This document shows, in pieces, positions 34,007 through 41,982 of a stretch of DNA of 64,000 nucleotides; position 1 is the first letter of the stretch; each line of letters begins with the position of its first letter. Position numbers and translations under genes: made by a program. The notes beneath the pieces are model-generated. The model ran no database searches. It had not been told where the DNA came from and worked only from the letters and a program-made list of their open reading frames with translations. Origin of the DNA: UBA10677 sp045532295 (GTDB lineage Bacteria > Bacillota > Clostridia > Christensenellales > Pumilibacteraceae); assembly GCA_045532295.1 (NCBI GenBank), contig JAZSFP010000007.1:289399-353398 (forward strand). The letters are read 5' to 3'.

Positions 34007-35263
34007 TTAGTCTAAATTGCAAAGACCGTCGTAAAGGGGATGCTTTTTGCAAAGTTTAGCAACCTCTGCCTTTACGTAGTCAACTGCTGCCTCTTTTTCC
34101 TTGATTACCTTAGCAATAAGGTTACCTACGACCGTCATATCTTCCTCAGTAAATCCACGAGTGGTTGCCGCGGGCGTGCCTACTCTGATACCGCTCGTAA
34201 CGAAGGGGGATTGAGGATCGTTGGGGATTGCGTTCTTGTTAACGGTAATATTGCACTCGTCAAGAAGTTTTTCAATCTCTTTACCCGTTGCGTTTTGATC
34301 GTTAAGTTTAACGAGCATAAGGTGGTTATCCGTTCCGCCAGAAACGAGGCTTATGCCGTTATCTTGAAGGGCTTTTGCAAGAGCCTTAGCATTAGCAACT
34401 ACTCTTCTTTGATAATCCTTAAATTCATCGGAAAGCGCTTCCTTAAAGGATACTGCCTTACCTGCAATTACGTGCATTAAAGGACCACCCTGAGTTCCTG
34501 GGAATACTGCTTTGTCAATTTGCTTAGCAAGTTCAGCCTTACACATAATCATACCACCACGAGGTCCGCGAAGGGTTTTATGCGTGGTAGTCGTAACAAC
34601 GTCAGCGTAAGGTACGGGCGAAGGATGAAGTCCTGCCACTACGAGACCTGCAATATGAGCAATGTCTACCATAAAGTACGCGCCAACCTTATCTGCAATC
34701 TCACGCATACGCTTAAAATCAATAATACGAGGATATGCACTTGCACCTGCAAGAATAAGACGAGGCTTACACTCAAGAGCAAGACGCTCTACTTCATCGT
34801 AGTCTATAGTTTCGGTTTCGTCGCTTACGCCGTAAGGAACGATATTATATTCCTTGCCAGAAATATTTACGGGACTACCGTGAGAAAGGTGGCCACCGTG
34901 AGCAAGGCTCATACTTAAAACGGTATCGCCTACGTTAAGAAGTGCAAAAAAGGATGCAAGGTTTGCGTTCGCTCCACTATGAGGTTGAACGTTAGCGTGT
35001 TCGCAACCAAAGAGTTCTTTTGCTCTCTCAATAGCGAGAGTTTCTACTTCGTCAACGTACGTACATCCGCCGTAGTAACGCTTTCCGCTATACCCTTCAG
35101 CGTACTTGTTAGTAAGATGCGTTCCAACTGCAGCCATAACCGCGGGGCTTACGAAGTTTTCACTTGCAATAAGTTCAATATTGCTCTGTTGACGAACGAG
35201 TTCCTTTTTCATTGACACCGCAAGTTCGGGGTCAGTTGCCGATACGAGTTTTAAATCAATCAT
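34007..35263 (-). CDS. glyA: Serine hydroxymethyltransferase
   Basis: GlyA interconverts serine and glycine and loads one-carbon units on tetrahydrofolate. The PLP lysine is in VTTTTHKTLRGPRGG near residue 225. Other blocks are LIASENFVSPAV, YAEGYSGKRYYGGC and FMVDIAHIAGLV. The 418-residue length is normal. AGGAG precedes ATG 35263, overlapping the rseC end by 8 bases. Confidence 0.98.
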   Translation of the reverse strand: MIDLKLVSATDPELAVSMKKELVRQQSNIELIASENFVSPAVMAAVGTHLTNKYAEGYSGKRYYGGCTYVDEVETLAIERAKELFGCEHANVQPHSGANANLASFFALLNVGDTVLSMSLAHGGHLSHGSPVNISGKEYNIVPYGVSDETETIDYDEVERLALECKPRLILAGASAYPRIIDFKRMREIADKVGAYFMVDIAHIAGLVVAGLHPSPVPYADVVTTTTHKTLRGPRGGMIMCKAELAKQIDKAVFPGTQGGPLMHVIAGKAVSFKEALSDEFKDYQRRVVANAKALAKALQDNGISLVSGGTDNHLMLVKLNDQNATGKEIEKLLDECNITVNKNAIPNDPQSPFVTSGIRVGTPAATTRGFTEEDMTVVGNLIAKVIKEKEAAVDYVKAEVAKLCKKHPLYDGLCNLD

Positions 35264-35702
35264 TGTTTTCTCCTTGTATGTTTTGTCTTAAAATTTTAAT
35301 AACGGTTGCATTTTTTTTAGAAAATATTAGTTTATCGAGCAATACGGTTACCCCAAATCCAAGTACCATCGAGCCCAGCGAAATGAGAATTGAATACACT
35401 TCTATAACACCTAAAGATAAAGGTACAATCAATCCTACTACCATTAGCGATAAAGGGATAACAAACAACAGCAATATTGCTAAAAAGGGACGAGGCGATG
35501 GCGGTAAGAAAAGAACGCTATCTCCTATTTTTGCGCCTACTTCGTTGTTTGCAGGTAGAACGAGTTTATCGCCTTCTCTGCCTAAAACGCAGGCTTTACA
35601 TCCACCGCACGCGTCGGAGCGAACACGCTCAATATACGCAATATCGTCACGAACATTTACAATCGTACCGATATGCTCGCGACAATCATTATTCTTGTTC
35701 AT
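35256..35702 (-). CDS. RseC/MucC-family membrane protein (SoxR-reducing system)
   Basis: This 148-residue protein has an N-terminal soluble part with the cysteine cluster ACGGCKACVLG (about residues 29-39), then two transmembrane helices (about 70-92 and 97-120). In proteobacteria RseC works with the Rnf-like electron-transport complex to keep SoxR reduced; Clostridial homologs often accompany Rnf. No rnf gene is in the window. ATG 35702 lies inside the aspS end, a 14-base overlap, with no strong binding site, so coupling to aspS is likely. Confidence 0.88.
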   Translation of the reverse strand: MNKNNDCREHIGTIVNVRDDIAYIERVRSDACGGCKACVLGREGDKLVLPANNEVGAKIGDSVLFLPPSPRPFLAILLLFVIPLSLMVVGLIVPLSLGVIEVYSILISLGSMVLGFGVTVLLDKLIFSKKNATVIKILRQNIQGENND

Positions 35703-37494
35703 CAATGTTAATTGAAAGTTCGCGAAGTTGCTTATCCTCAACGGGCGCAGGCGCTTCGGTCATAAGGTCAGATGCGTTTTGAACCTTGGGGAAAGCGATT
35801 ACGTCTTTAATGTTATCAGTTCCAGAAAGGAGCATTACAAGTCTGTCAAGACCAAAGGCAAGTCCACCGTGTGGGGGTGTTCCATAGTTAAACGCATTTA
35901 CAAAGAAACCGAAACGCTCCTCAATTTGCTCGTCAGTAAAACCAAGAACGTTAAACATCTTTCTTTGCATATCACGAGAGTGAATTCTGATACTTCCACC
36001 GCCAGCCTCTTGACCGTTAATAACGAGGTCGTAAGCCTTTGCTCTAACTTTAAGGGGATCAGTGTCAATAAGACCAGATTCATAGTCCTCAGTATTAGGA
36101 CAAGTGAAGGGATGATGAACGGCTACGGGGCGGTTTTCTTCCTCGTTCCATTCAAACATTGGGAACTCGGTTACCCATAAAATATCGTATTCGTTCTTGT
36201 CAATAAGGTTTGCTTTCTCTGCTAAGTGAAGACGGAGAGCGCCAAGCGATGCGTAAACCGTTTCATTTTTATCTGCTACGAAAAGAAGAATATCTCCCAC
36301 TTCTGCATTTGCTCTCTCTAAGATAGCCTTTACGGTAGCCTCGTCCATAAACTTAGTTATCGTGGATTGAAGTCCGTCTTCTTTTACTCCTATCCAAGCA
36401 AGGCCTTTTGCACCATAGGTTTTAACGAATTCACCTAATGCGTCTATATCGCGACGAGAAAGAAGAGCGTTAGGCGCTTTATAAAAGCCCTTAGCGTTAA
36501 TCAGGCGCACGCTACCACCGTTTTTAACGGCGTTAGTAAACACTTGGAAAGAACAGTTTTCAACCAGGTCGGAAACGTTGATAAGTTCAAGACCAAAACG
36601 AGTATCAGGCTTGTCCGAACCAAACCTATCCATAGCCTCTTTATAAGGCATACGTCGAATATTTTCAGGAAGGTCGTAATTAATCGTATCTTTGAATACT
36701 TTACGAATAAGGCCTTCTGCAATTTGCATTACGTCCTCTTCGCTATCTACGAAAGACATTTCCATATCGACCTGAGTAAATTCGGGCTGACGATTTGCTC
36801 TAAGGTCCTCATCTCTAAAACAACGAGCAATTTGGAAGTAACGATCAAAACCGCTTACCATAAGAAGTTGTTTGTAAAGTTGGGGAGACTGGGGAAGGGC
36901 GTAGAACGAGCCGGGATGAACGCGCGAAGGAACAAGGTAATCTCTTGCACCCTCGGGCGTAGACTTACCAAGGAAAGGGGTTTCGATCTCTAAGAAATTA
37001 CAATCGTACATATAATTGCGAATAACTTTGCAAGCCTCACTACGAAGACGGAAACGCTCTTGATAAGATGCGTTTCTCAAATCAAGGTATCTATATTTAA
37101 GTCTCGTAACTTCGCTTGCATTAACGTTTTCACCTATAACGAAGGGCGTAGTCTCAGCCTCAGACAAAATCTTGAGTTCACTTACAACGAGTTCCACTCT
37201 ACCCGTAGGAATTTTGGTATTGATAGAACCACGCTCACGCAAAATACCTGTAACAGCAAGAACATACTCGCTACGAATACCTTCTGCTTTTTCAAAAAGC
37301 GCCGACGGAGTAACAGATTCGTCGAATACTACTTGAAGAATACCCGTCCTATCGCGAAGATCGATAAAGATTAGTCCGCCAAGGTTTCTTCTCTTCGCCA
37401 CCCAACCCATAACGGTAAGGGTTTGTCCTATTTGATTTTCTCTAACCTGACCGCAATAGTCAGTTCTTTTGGTTTTTCCTAAAAATTCAGCCAT
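35689..37494 (-). CDS. aspS: Aspartate-tRNA ligase
   Basis: This class II synthetase loads aspartate onto tRNA. The 601-residue bacterial type has an N-terminal OB anticodon-binding domain (TVMGWVAKRRNLGGLIFIDLRDR), motif 2 FRDEDLRANRQPEFTQVD, a GAD insertion domain, and motif 3 GLAFGLDRLVMLL. It shares one base with hisS (TAATG), the conserved hisS-aspS pair. No T-box leader is visible. Confidence 0.98.
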   Translation of the reverse strand: MAEFLGKTKRTDYCGQVRENQIGQTLTVMGWVAKRRNLGGLIFIDLRDRTGILQVVFDESVTPSALFEKAEGIRSEYVLAVTGILRERGSINTKIPTGRVELVVSELKILSEAETTPFVIGENVNASEVTRLKYRYLDLRNASYQERFRLRSEACKVIRNYMYDCNFLEIETPFLGKSTPEGARDYLVPSRVHPGSFYALPQSPQLYKQLLMVSGFDRYFQIARCFRDEDLRANRQPEFTQVDMEMSFVDSEEDVMQIAEGLIRKVFKDTINYDLPENIRRMPYKEAMDRFGSDKPDTRFGLELINVSDLVENCSFQVFTNAVKNGGSVRLINAKGFYKAPNALLSRRDIDALGEFVKTYGAKGLAWIGVKEDGLQSTITKFMDEATVKAILERANAEVGDILLFVADKNETVYASLGALRLHLAEKANLIDKNEYDILWVTEFPMFEWNEEENRPVAVHHPFTCPNTEDYESGLIDTDPLKVRAKAYDLVINGQEAGGGSIRIHSRDMQRKMFNVLGFTDEQIEERFGFFVNAFNYGTPPHGGLAFGLDRLVMLLSGTDNIKDVIAFPKVQNASDLMTEAPAPVEDKQLRELSINIDEQE

Positions 37495-38750
37495 TATCTT
37501 TTCTCCGTAATGTATTCCGCAATTGCAGAAGTTTTGATCGTTTCAACGCTACCATCGTCAAGATTTTTAATTTCAACCTCGTTTTGCTCGTATTCTTTTT
37601 CTCCGATTACGATAGCGTATTTTGCTCTACGCTTGTTTGCGTATCTAAACTGAGCCTTAAGGTTTCTACACGAAAGTTCAGTTTCCGCGCTTACGCCTTG
37701 AGAACGCAATTCGCCGACAAGTTTTATGCAATACGGGGTAAATTCACTATTTTGCGAAACGATAAAAACTTCAGGTCTATCGTTATTCTCAATCTCTACT
37801 CCAAGCGCCTCAAGTAGCATAATTAAACGCTCAAGACCAAGTCCAAATCCTACGCAAGGCGTTGGTTTTCCGCCGATAGACTCAACGAGGTTATTATATC
37901 TTCCACCGCCACAAACAGTACCTTGAGAACCAAGCGCGGTCGTTACGAATTCAAATACCGTTTTCGTGTAATAATCAAGCCCACGAACTATATTAGGATT
38001 TACTTGATAATTGATTCCGCCTGCTTTGAGAAGGTCTTCTAAAGCGTTCATATGCGCTCTACAATCATCGCAAATATAATCGATAATCTTAGGCGCGCCT
38101 TCAACTATTTTCTTGCAAATATCAACCTTACAGTCAAGAATTCGAAGAGGATTTCTTTCAAATCTCTCACGGCAAGTAGAACACATTTCGCTTAAATTGT
38201 CTTTTAAGTACTCCTTAAGCGCCTTGTTGTATTCTGCTCTACACTTTTCACAGCCGATGCTATTAATGTTGAGAACGAGGTCACGAACGCCTAGCGAAGT
38301 AAGGAAAGTATGCGCAAGACTGATTACTTCGTAATCAAGCATTGCCGTGTCTCCGCCGTAAACCTCTACGCCAAACTGGTGATGCTCACGAAGTCTTCCT
38401 GCTTGAGGTCTTTCGTATCTAAAAACGGGGGTTATATAGTACATCTTAAGAGGCAAAGACTGAGCGTCAAGCGCGTTTTCGACGAACGAGCGCGCAACGG
38501 GCGCAGTACCCTCTGCTTTAAGCGTGATTGAACGATTGCCTTTATCGAGGAAGGTATACATTTCCTTTTGTACGACGTCGGTATCGCTACCTATCGAACG
38601 AGTAAAAACTTCGGTATGTTCAAAAGTCGGAGTGCGAACCTCTAAAAAGTTGAACAAACGCGCTGTTTTTCTCGCTTTATCTTCAATGTACTGCCACTTA
38701 TAACTTTCAAATGGTAATACATCCTTTGTTCCTTTGGGTATATTTATCAT
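37494..38750 (-). CDS. hisS: Histidine-tRNA ligase
   Basis: HisRS is a class II synthetase. In 418 residues: N-terminal IPKGTKDVLPFES, motif 2 FRYERPQAGRLREHHQFGVE, histidine motif 1 VRGLDYYTKTVFE, histidine motif 2 CGGGRYNNL, and the C-terminal anticodon-binding domain. It follows hslU by 12 bases. Confidence 0.98.
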   Translation of the reverse strand: MINIPKGTKDVLPFESYKWQYIEDKARKTARLFNFLEVRTPTFEHTEVFTRSIGSDTDVVQKEMYTFLDKGNRSITLKAEGTAPVARSFVENALDAQSLPLKMYYITPVFRYERPQAGRLREHHQFGVEVYGGDTAMLDYEVISLAHTFLTSLGVRDLVLNINSIGCEKCRAEYNKALKEYLKDNLSEMCSTCRERFERNPLRILDCKVDICKKIVEGAPKIIDYICDDCRAHMNALEDLLKAGGINYQVNPNIVRGLDYYTKTVFEFVTTALGSQGTVCGGGRYNNLVESIGGKPTPCVGFGLGLERLIMLLEALGVEIENNDRPEVFIVSQNSEFTPYCIKLVGELRSQGVSAETELSCRNLKAQFRYANKRRAKYAIVIGEKEYEQNEVEIKNLDDGSVETIKTSAIAEYITEKR

Positions 38751-38762
38751 AACGTCTCCAAA

Positions 38763-40073
38763 TTAAAGTATATATTTTTTGAGGTCGTGACGACGAACCT
38801 CAGTAGCAAGATGGTCTTGAACGTACTTTTTATCAATCGTAACGTCTATCATCGGATGGTCGCCACCTGCGTTAAAACTTACGTCCTCAAGCAAACTTTC
38901 CATAATCGTGTGAAGTCTTCTCGCTCCGATATCTTCGCCGGTATCGTTTTCAAGCGCTGCTAAAGCGGAAAGTTCTTCGATAGCCTCGTCAGTAAAGATA
39001 AGATTGATATTGTCCACGTGGAGCATATGCCAGTACTGACGAGTAATAGCGTTCTCTGGAACGGTAAAAATTTTAATAAAATCTTGCGCAGTAAGGCTTT
39101 TAAGTTGTACTCTTATAGGGAAACGACCTTGAAGTTCAGGAATAAGGTCGTGCACGCTACTTACGTGGAACGCGCCCGATGCGATAAAGAGAATATAATC
39201 AGTCTTAATCGCGCCGTATTTAGTTATAACGGTACAACCTTCAACGATAGGAAGAATATCACGCTGAACGCCTTCACGGGAAACGTCAGGACCGTGCTTT
39301 GAACCGGAATTTGCAATCTTATCAATCTCGTCAATAAAGATTATGCCGTTTTGTTCTGCTCGACGAAGAGCCTCTGCGTTAATTCCGTCGTTATCAATAT
39401 GCTTTTCACTCTCTTCAAGCGTAAGAATTTTAATAGCCTCTTTAACGGTAACCTTGCGCTTTTTCTTTTTCTTAGGCATCATACCGCCGAAAATATCACC
39501 AAGGTTAATCTCAGCACCACTACCGGGGACTAATTCCATAGGCTTAGGCGCGTCGGTAACGTCAATTTCAAGCATATGATTATCAAGTCTACCTTCGCGG
39601 AGTTCACTCTCTACCCCCGCTCTAATCGCCTCTTCGGGAGTATCGGTAAGTTTTTTCTTTCTTGCTGTGGTAATTGCGTCGATAATCTTACTTTCCGCTT
39701 TAGCGCGCGATATAGTTTCAACCTCAGCGAGTTTTTCTTCTTTTACAAGACGGATAGAAACTTCCACGAGGTCGCGAATCATAGATTCAACGTCACGACC
39801 AACGTATCCCACTTCAGTAAACTTCGTTGCCTCAACCTTAACGAAAGGCGCTTTTACGAGTTTGGCAAGACGACGAGCAATCTCAGTTTTACCTACGCCC
39901 GTAGGTCCTTGCATAATTATGTTCTTAGGGGTAATTTCCTCTCTAATTTCATCGGGTAATTGAGAACGACGATACCGATTGCGAAGAGCAATTGCTACCG
40001 CGCGTTTCGCGTCTTCTTGCCCGATAATATATCTATCGAGTTCGTTTACGATTTGTTTAGGAGTAAGTTGCAT
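38763..40073 (-). CDS. hslU: ATP-dependent protease ATPase subunit HslU
   Basis: HslU is the AAA+ unfoldase that feeds HslV. In 436 residues: LTPKQIVNELDRYIIGQEDAKRAV, Walker A MQGPTGVGKTEIARRL near residue 55, Walker B GIIFIDEIDKIA, sensor 1 and the C-terminal tail ending DLKKYIL that docks into HslV. It starts one base after the hslV stop region. A lysine-rich patch (MMPKKKKKRK, about residues 193-202) falls in the I domain. Confidence 0.97.
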   Translation of the reverse strand: MQLTPKQIVNELDRYIIGQEDAKRAVAIALRNRYRRSQLPDEIREEITPKNIIMQGPTGVGKTEIARRLAKLVKAPFVKVEATKFTEVGYVGRDVESMIRDLVEVSIRLVKEEKLAEVETISRAKAESKIIDAITTARKKKLTDTPEEAIRAGVESELREGRLDNHMLEIDVTDAPKPMELVPGSGAEINLGDIFGGMMPKKKKKRKVTVKEAIKILTLEESEKHIDNDGINAEALRRAEQNGIIFIDEIDKIANSGSKHGPDVSREGVQRDILPIVEGCTVITKYGAIKTDYILFIASGAFHVSSVHDLIPELQGRFPIRVQLKSLTAQDFIKIFTVPENAITRQYWHMLHVDNINLIFTDEAIEELSALAALENDTGEDIGARRLHTIMESLLEDVSFNAGGDHPMIDVTIDKKYVQDHLATEVRRHDLKKYIL

Positions 40074-40074
40074 A

Positions 40075-40608
40075 CTATACCTCCTCTACGGTAAGGTTAC
40101 CGTTAGTAAAAATACAAATCTCGCCCGCTACTTTCATTGCCTCGATAGCAATTTCTTTTGCGCTCATCTCCGTGTTTCTAATAAGCGCGCGAGCGGCAGC
40201 CAAAGCGTAGTTTCCGCCACTACCGATAGCAGTAACTCCGTTCTCAGGTTGAATAACGTTTCCACTGCCGTCCAAAACTAAGAGGTCAGTTTCATCTGCA
40301 ACGATCATCATTGCCTCAAGTTGACGAAGCCCCTTGTCACCTCTCCAAAGTTGAGCGAGAGCAACTGCGCTACGCATAAGATTTCCACTGTATTTATTGA
40401 GCATTTCTTCAAATTTTTCGCTCAAAGTAAAAGCGTCGGCCACACTACCTGCAAAACCGATTACTACTTTTTCGTCGTAAAGACGGCGAACTTTAATTGC
40501 GTTACCTTTCATAATAACGCTCTGTCCTGCCGTAACTTGTCCGTCACCTGCTATGACGGTTTTTCCATTGCGTTTTACCGCTACAATCGTCGTTCCTTTA
40601 ATATCCAT
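40075..40608 (-). CDS. hslV: ATP-dependent protease peptidase subunit HslV
   Basis: HslV is the proteasome-like peptidase. The active threonine is in GTTIVAVKRNGK, after a five-residue leader MDIKG that must be removed to free it. Bacillus CodW uses serine, so this is the threonine-type enzyme. Lys and Gly blocks VIAGDGQVTAGQ follow. The 177-residue length is normal. It is the first gene of the operon. Confidence 0.97.
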   Translation of the reverse strand: MDIKGTTIVAVKRNGKTVIAGDGQVTAGQSVIMKGNAIKVRRLYDEKVVIGFAGSVADAFTLSEKFEEMLNKYSGNLMRSAVALAQLWRGDKGLRQLEAMMIVADETDLLVLDGSGNVIQPENGVTAIGSGGNYALAAARALIRNTEMSAKEIAIEAMKVAGEICIFTNGNLTVEEV

Positions 40609-40645
40609 TATTTACTCCGTAAATAAAATTTCTCATACATTTTCT

Positions 40646-40674
40646 ATTGTACCATAACGATGACTTTATTGCAA
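40646..40674 (-). promoter_or_regulatory. Promoter of the hslV operon
   Basis: TTGCAA (40674-40669), a 17-base spacer and TACAAT (40651-40646) with TGG just before it. The -35 lies right next to the trmFO stop. Confidence 0.75.
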
Positions 40675-40675
40675 A

Positions 40676-41965
40676 TCAAAAAATGGTGTTTTTTAAACTT
40701 TTTATGCTTTTTTCGGATAAAAAAATCTTTTTAGCAGTTTTATCCTTTATTCTTTGCTCGGGCGGAGGCAAAAGACCGAAGTTTGCGTTCATAGGCTGAA
40801 AATCCTCGTTCTCGCGTTCAAGATACGCGCAAAGCGCTCCACAAATCGTATCAAGTGGCAAATCTAACGGTTTTTGACCGTTCATTACGCTATAAAGCGC
40901 GTCCGCCGAGAGTAAACCGCTCATTATACTTTCCACGTACCCCTCAACTCCTGAAAGTTGGCCAGCAATGAAAGTCTTGGGATACTTGAGCGACTGAAAA
41001 TGACGGTTAATCGTCTTTGGCGCGTTTATAAAAGTATTTCTGTGCATAACGCCGTAACGCAAAAATTCGGCGTTCTTTAGCGCAGGAATAAGCGAAAAAA
41101 CTCGCTTTTGTTCGGGAAATTTAAGATTTGTTTGAAACCCAACGATATTAAAAGCGCTACCTTCGGTATTTTCTCTGCGAAGTTGAACTACACCGTAGTG
41201 GCGTTTTCCGTTTTCATCAAAAAAACCAACGGGGCGAAGAGGTCCGAATAAAAGTGTATCTTTCCCTCTTTTTGCCATAATTTCAACGGGCATACAGCCT
41301 TCGAAAACGTCTGATTTTTCAAAATCGTGACGAACGGCGCACTCAGCAGAAACGAGAGCGTCGTAGAAGATTTCATATTCTTCTTTCGTCATAGGACAAT
41401 TAACGTAATCTCCCTCTCCTTTACCGTATCTATCGGCGGTAAAAGCACGAGAATAATCAATAGTAGAGCCGTCAACAATAGGCGCTGCCGCATCATAAAA
41501 ATGCAACCCGTCACCTAAATTTTCAGAAATTTTCTCTGCTAAAGGCGTTAGAGTAAGCGGTCCGGTTGCAATAATCGTGTATTCGTCTTTATCCCAGTCG
41601 GTAACCTCTTTTGACACTACTTCGATGTTCTTGTCTTCGCGAATTTTCTTAGTAATAGCCTCGGCAAATTTTTCTCTATCGACTGCTAATGCGCTACCTG
41701 CGGGAACTTTAACGCTATCGGCGATTTTAATTAGTTCACAATCAAGCAAACGAAGTTCTGCCTTAAGAAGACCTGACGCCGTAGATAAAGCATCACTTTT
41801 AAGGGAATTACTACAAACGAGTTCTCCAAAAGCATCAGAACTATGTGCAGGTGTTTTTACGCTCGGCTTACCGTCAATAAGTCTTACTTTAACTCCTTTT
41901 TTTGACAAGCGAAAAGCGGCCTCGCATCCTGCAAGACCGGCGCCGATAATATTTACCATTATCAT
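40676..41965 (-). CDS. trmFO: Methylenetetrahydrofolate-tRNA-(uracil-5-)-methyltransferase
   Basis: TrmFO makes ribothymidine at position 54 of tRNA with methylene-THF and FAD. The FAD-binding VNIIGAGLAGCEAAFRL starts the protein. CSNSLKSDALSTASGLLKAE and the late GQLSGVEGYVESIMSGL are family blocks. ATG 41965 (MIMVN) is my choice and ATG 41959 is equally possible; both lack a strong binding site and follow the topA stop by under 25 bases. About 429 residues. Confidence 0.96.
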   Translation of the reverse strand: MIMVNIIGAGLAGCEAAFRLSKKGVKVRLIDGKPSVKTPAHSSDAFGELVCSNSLKSDALSTASGLLKAELRLLDCELIKIADSVKVPAGSALAVDREKFAEAITKKIREDKNIEVVSKEVTDWDKDEYTIIATGPLTLTPLAEKISENLGDGLHFYDAAAPIVDGSTIDYSRAFTADRYGKGEGDYVNCPMTKEEYEIFYDALVSAECAVRHDFEKSDVFEGCMPVEIMAKRGKDTLLFGPLRPVGFFDENGKRHYGVVQLRRENTEGSAFNIVGFQTNLKFPEQKRVFSLIPALKNAEFLRYGVMHRNTFINAPKTINRHFQSLKYPKTFIAGQLSGVEGYVESIMSGLLSADALYSVMNGQKPLDLPLDTICGALCAYLERENEDFQPMNANFGLLPPPEQRIKDKTAKKIFLSEKSIKSLKNTIF

Positions 41966-41982
41966 CGTGTCAGTTATACTTT

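Noticed and set aside
38751..38762. T-box leader for hisS-aspS
   Set aside because: The gap to hslU is 12 bases; the operon promoter before hslV has a leader of only about 35 bases.
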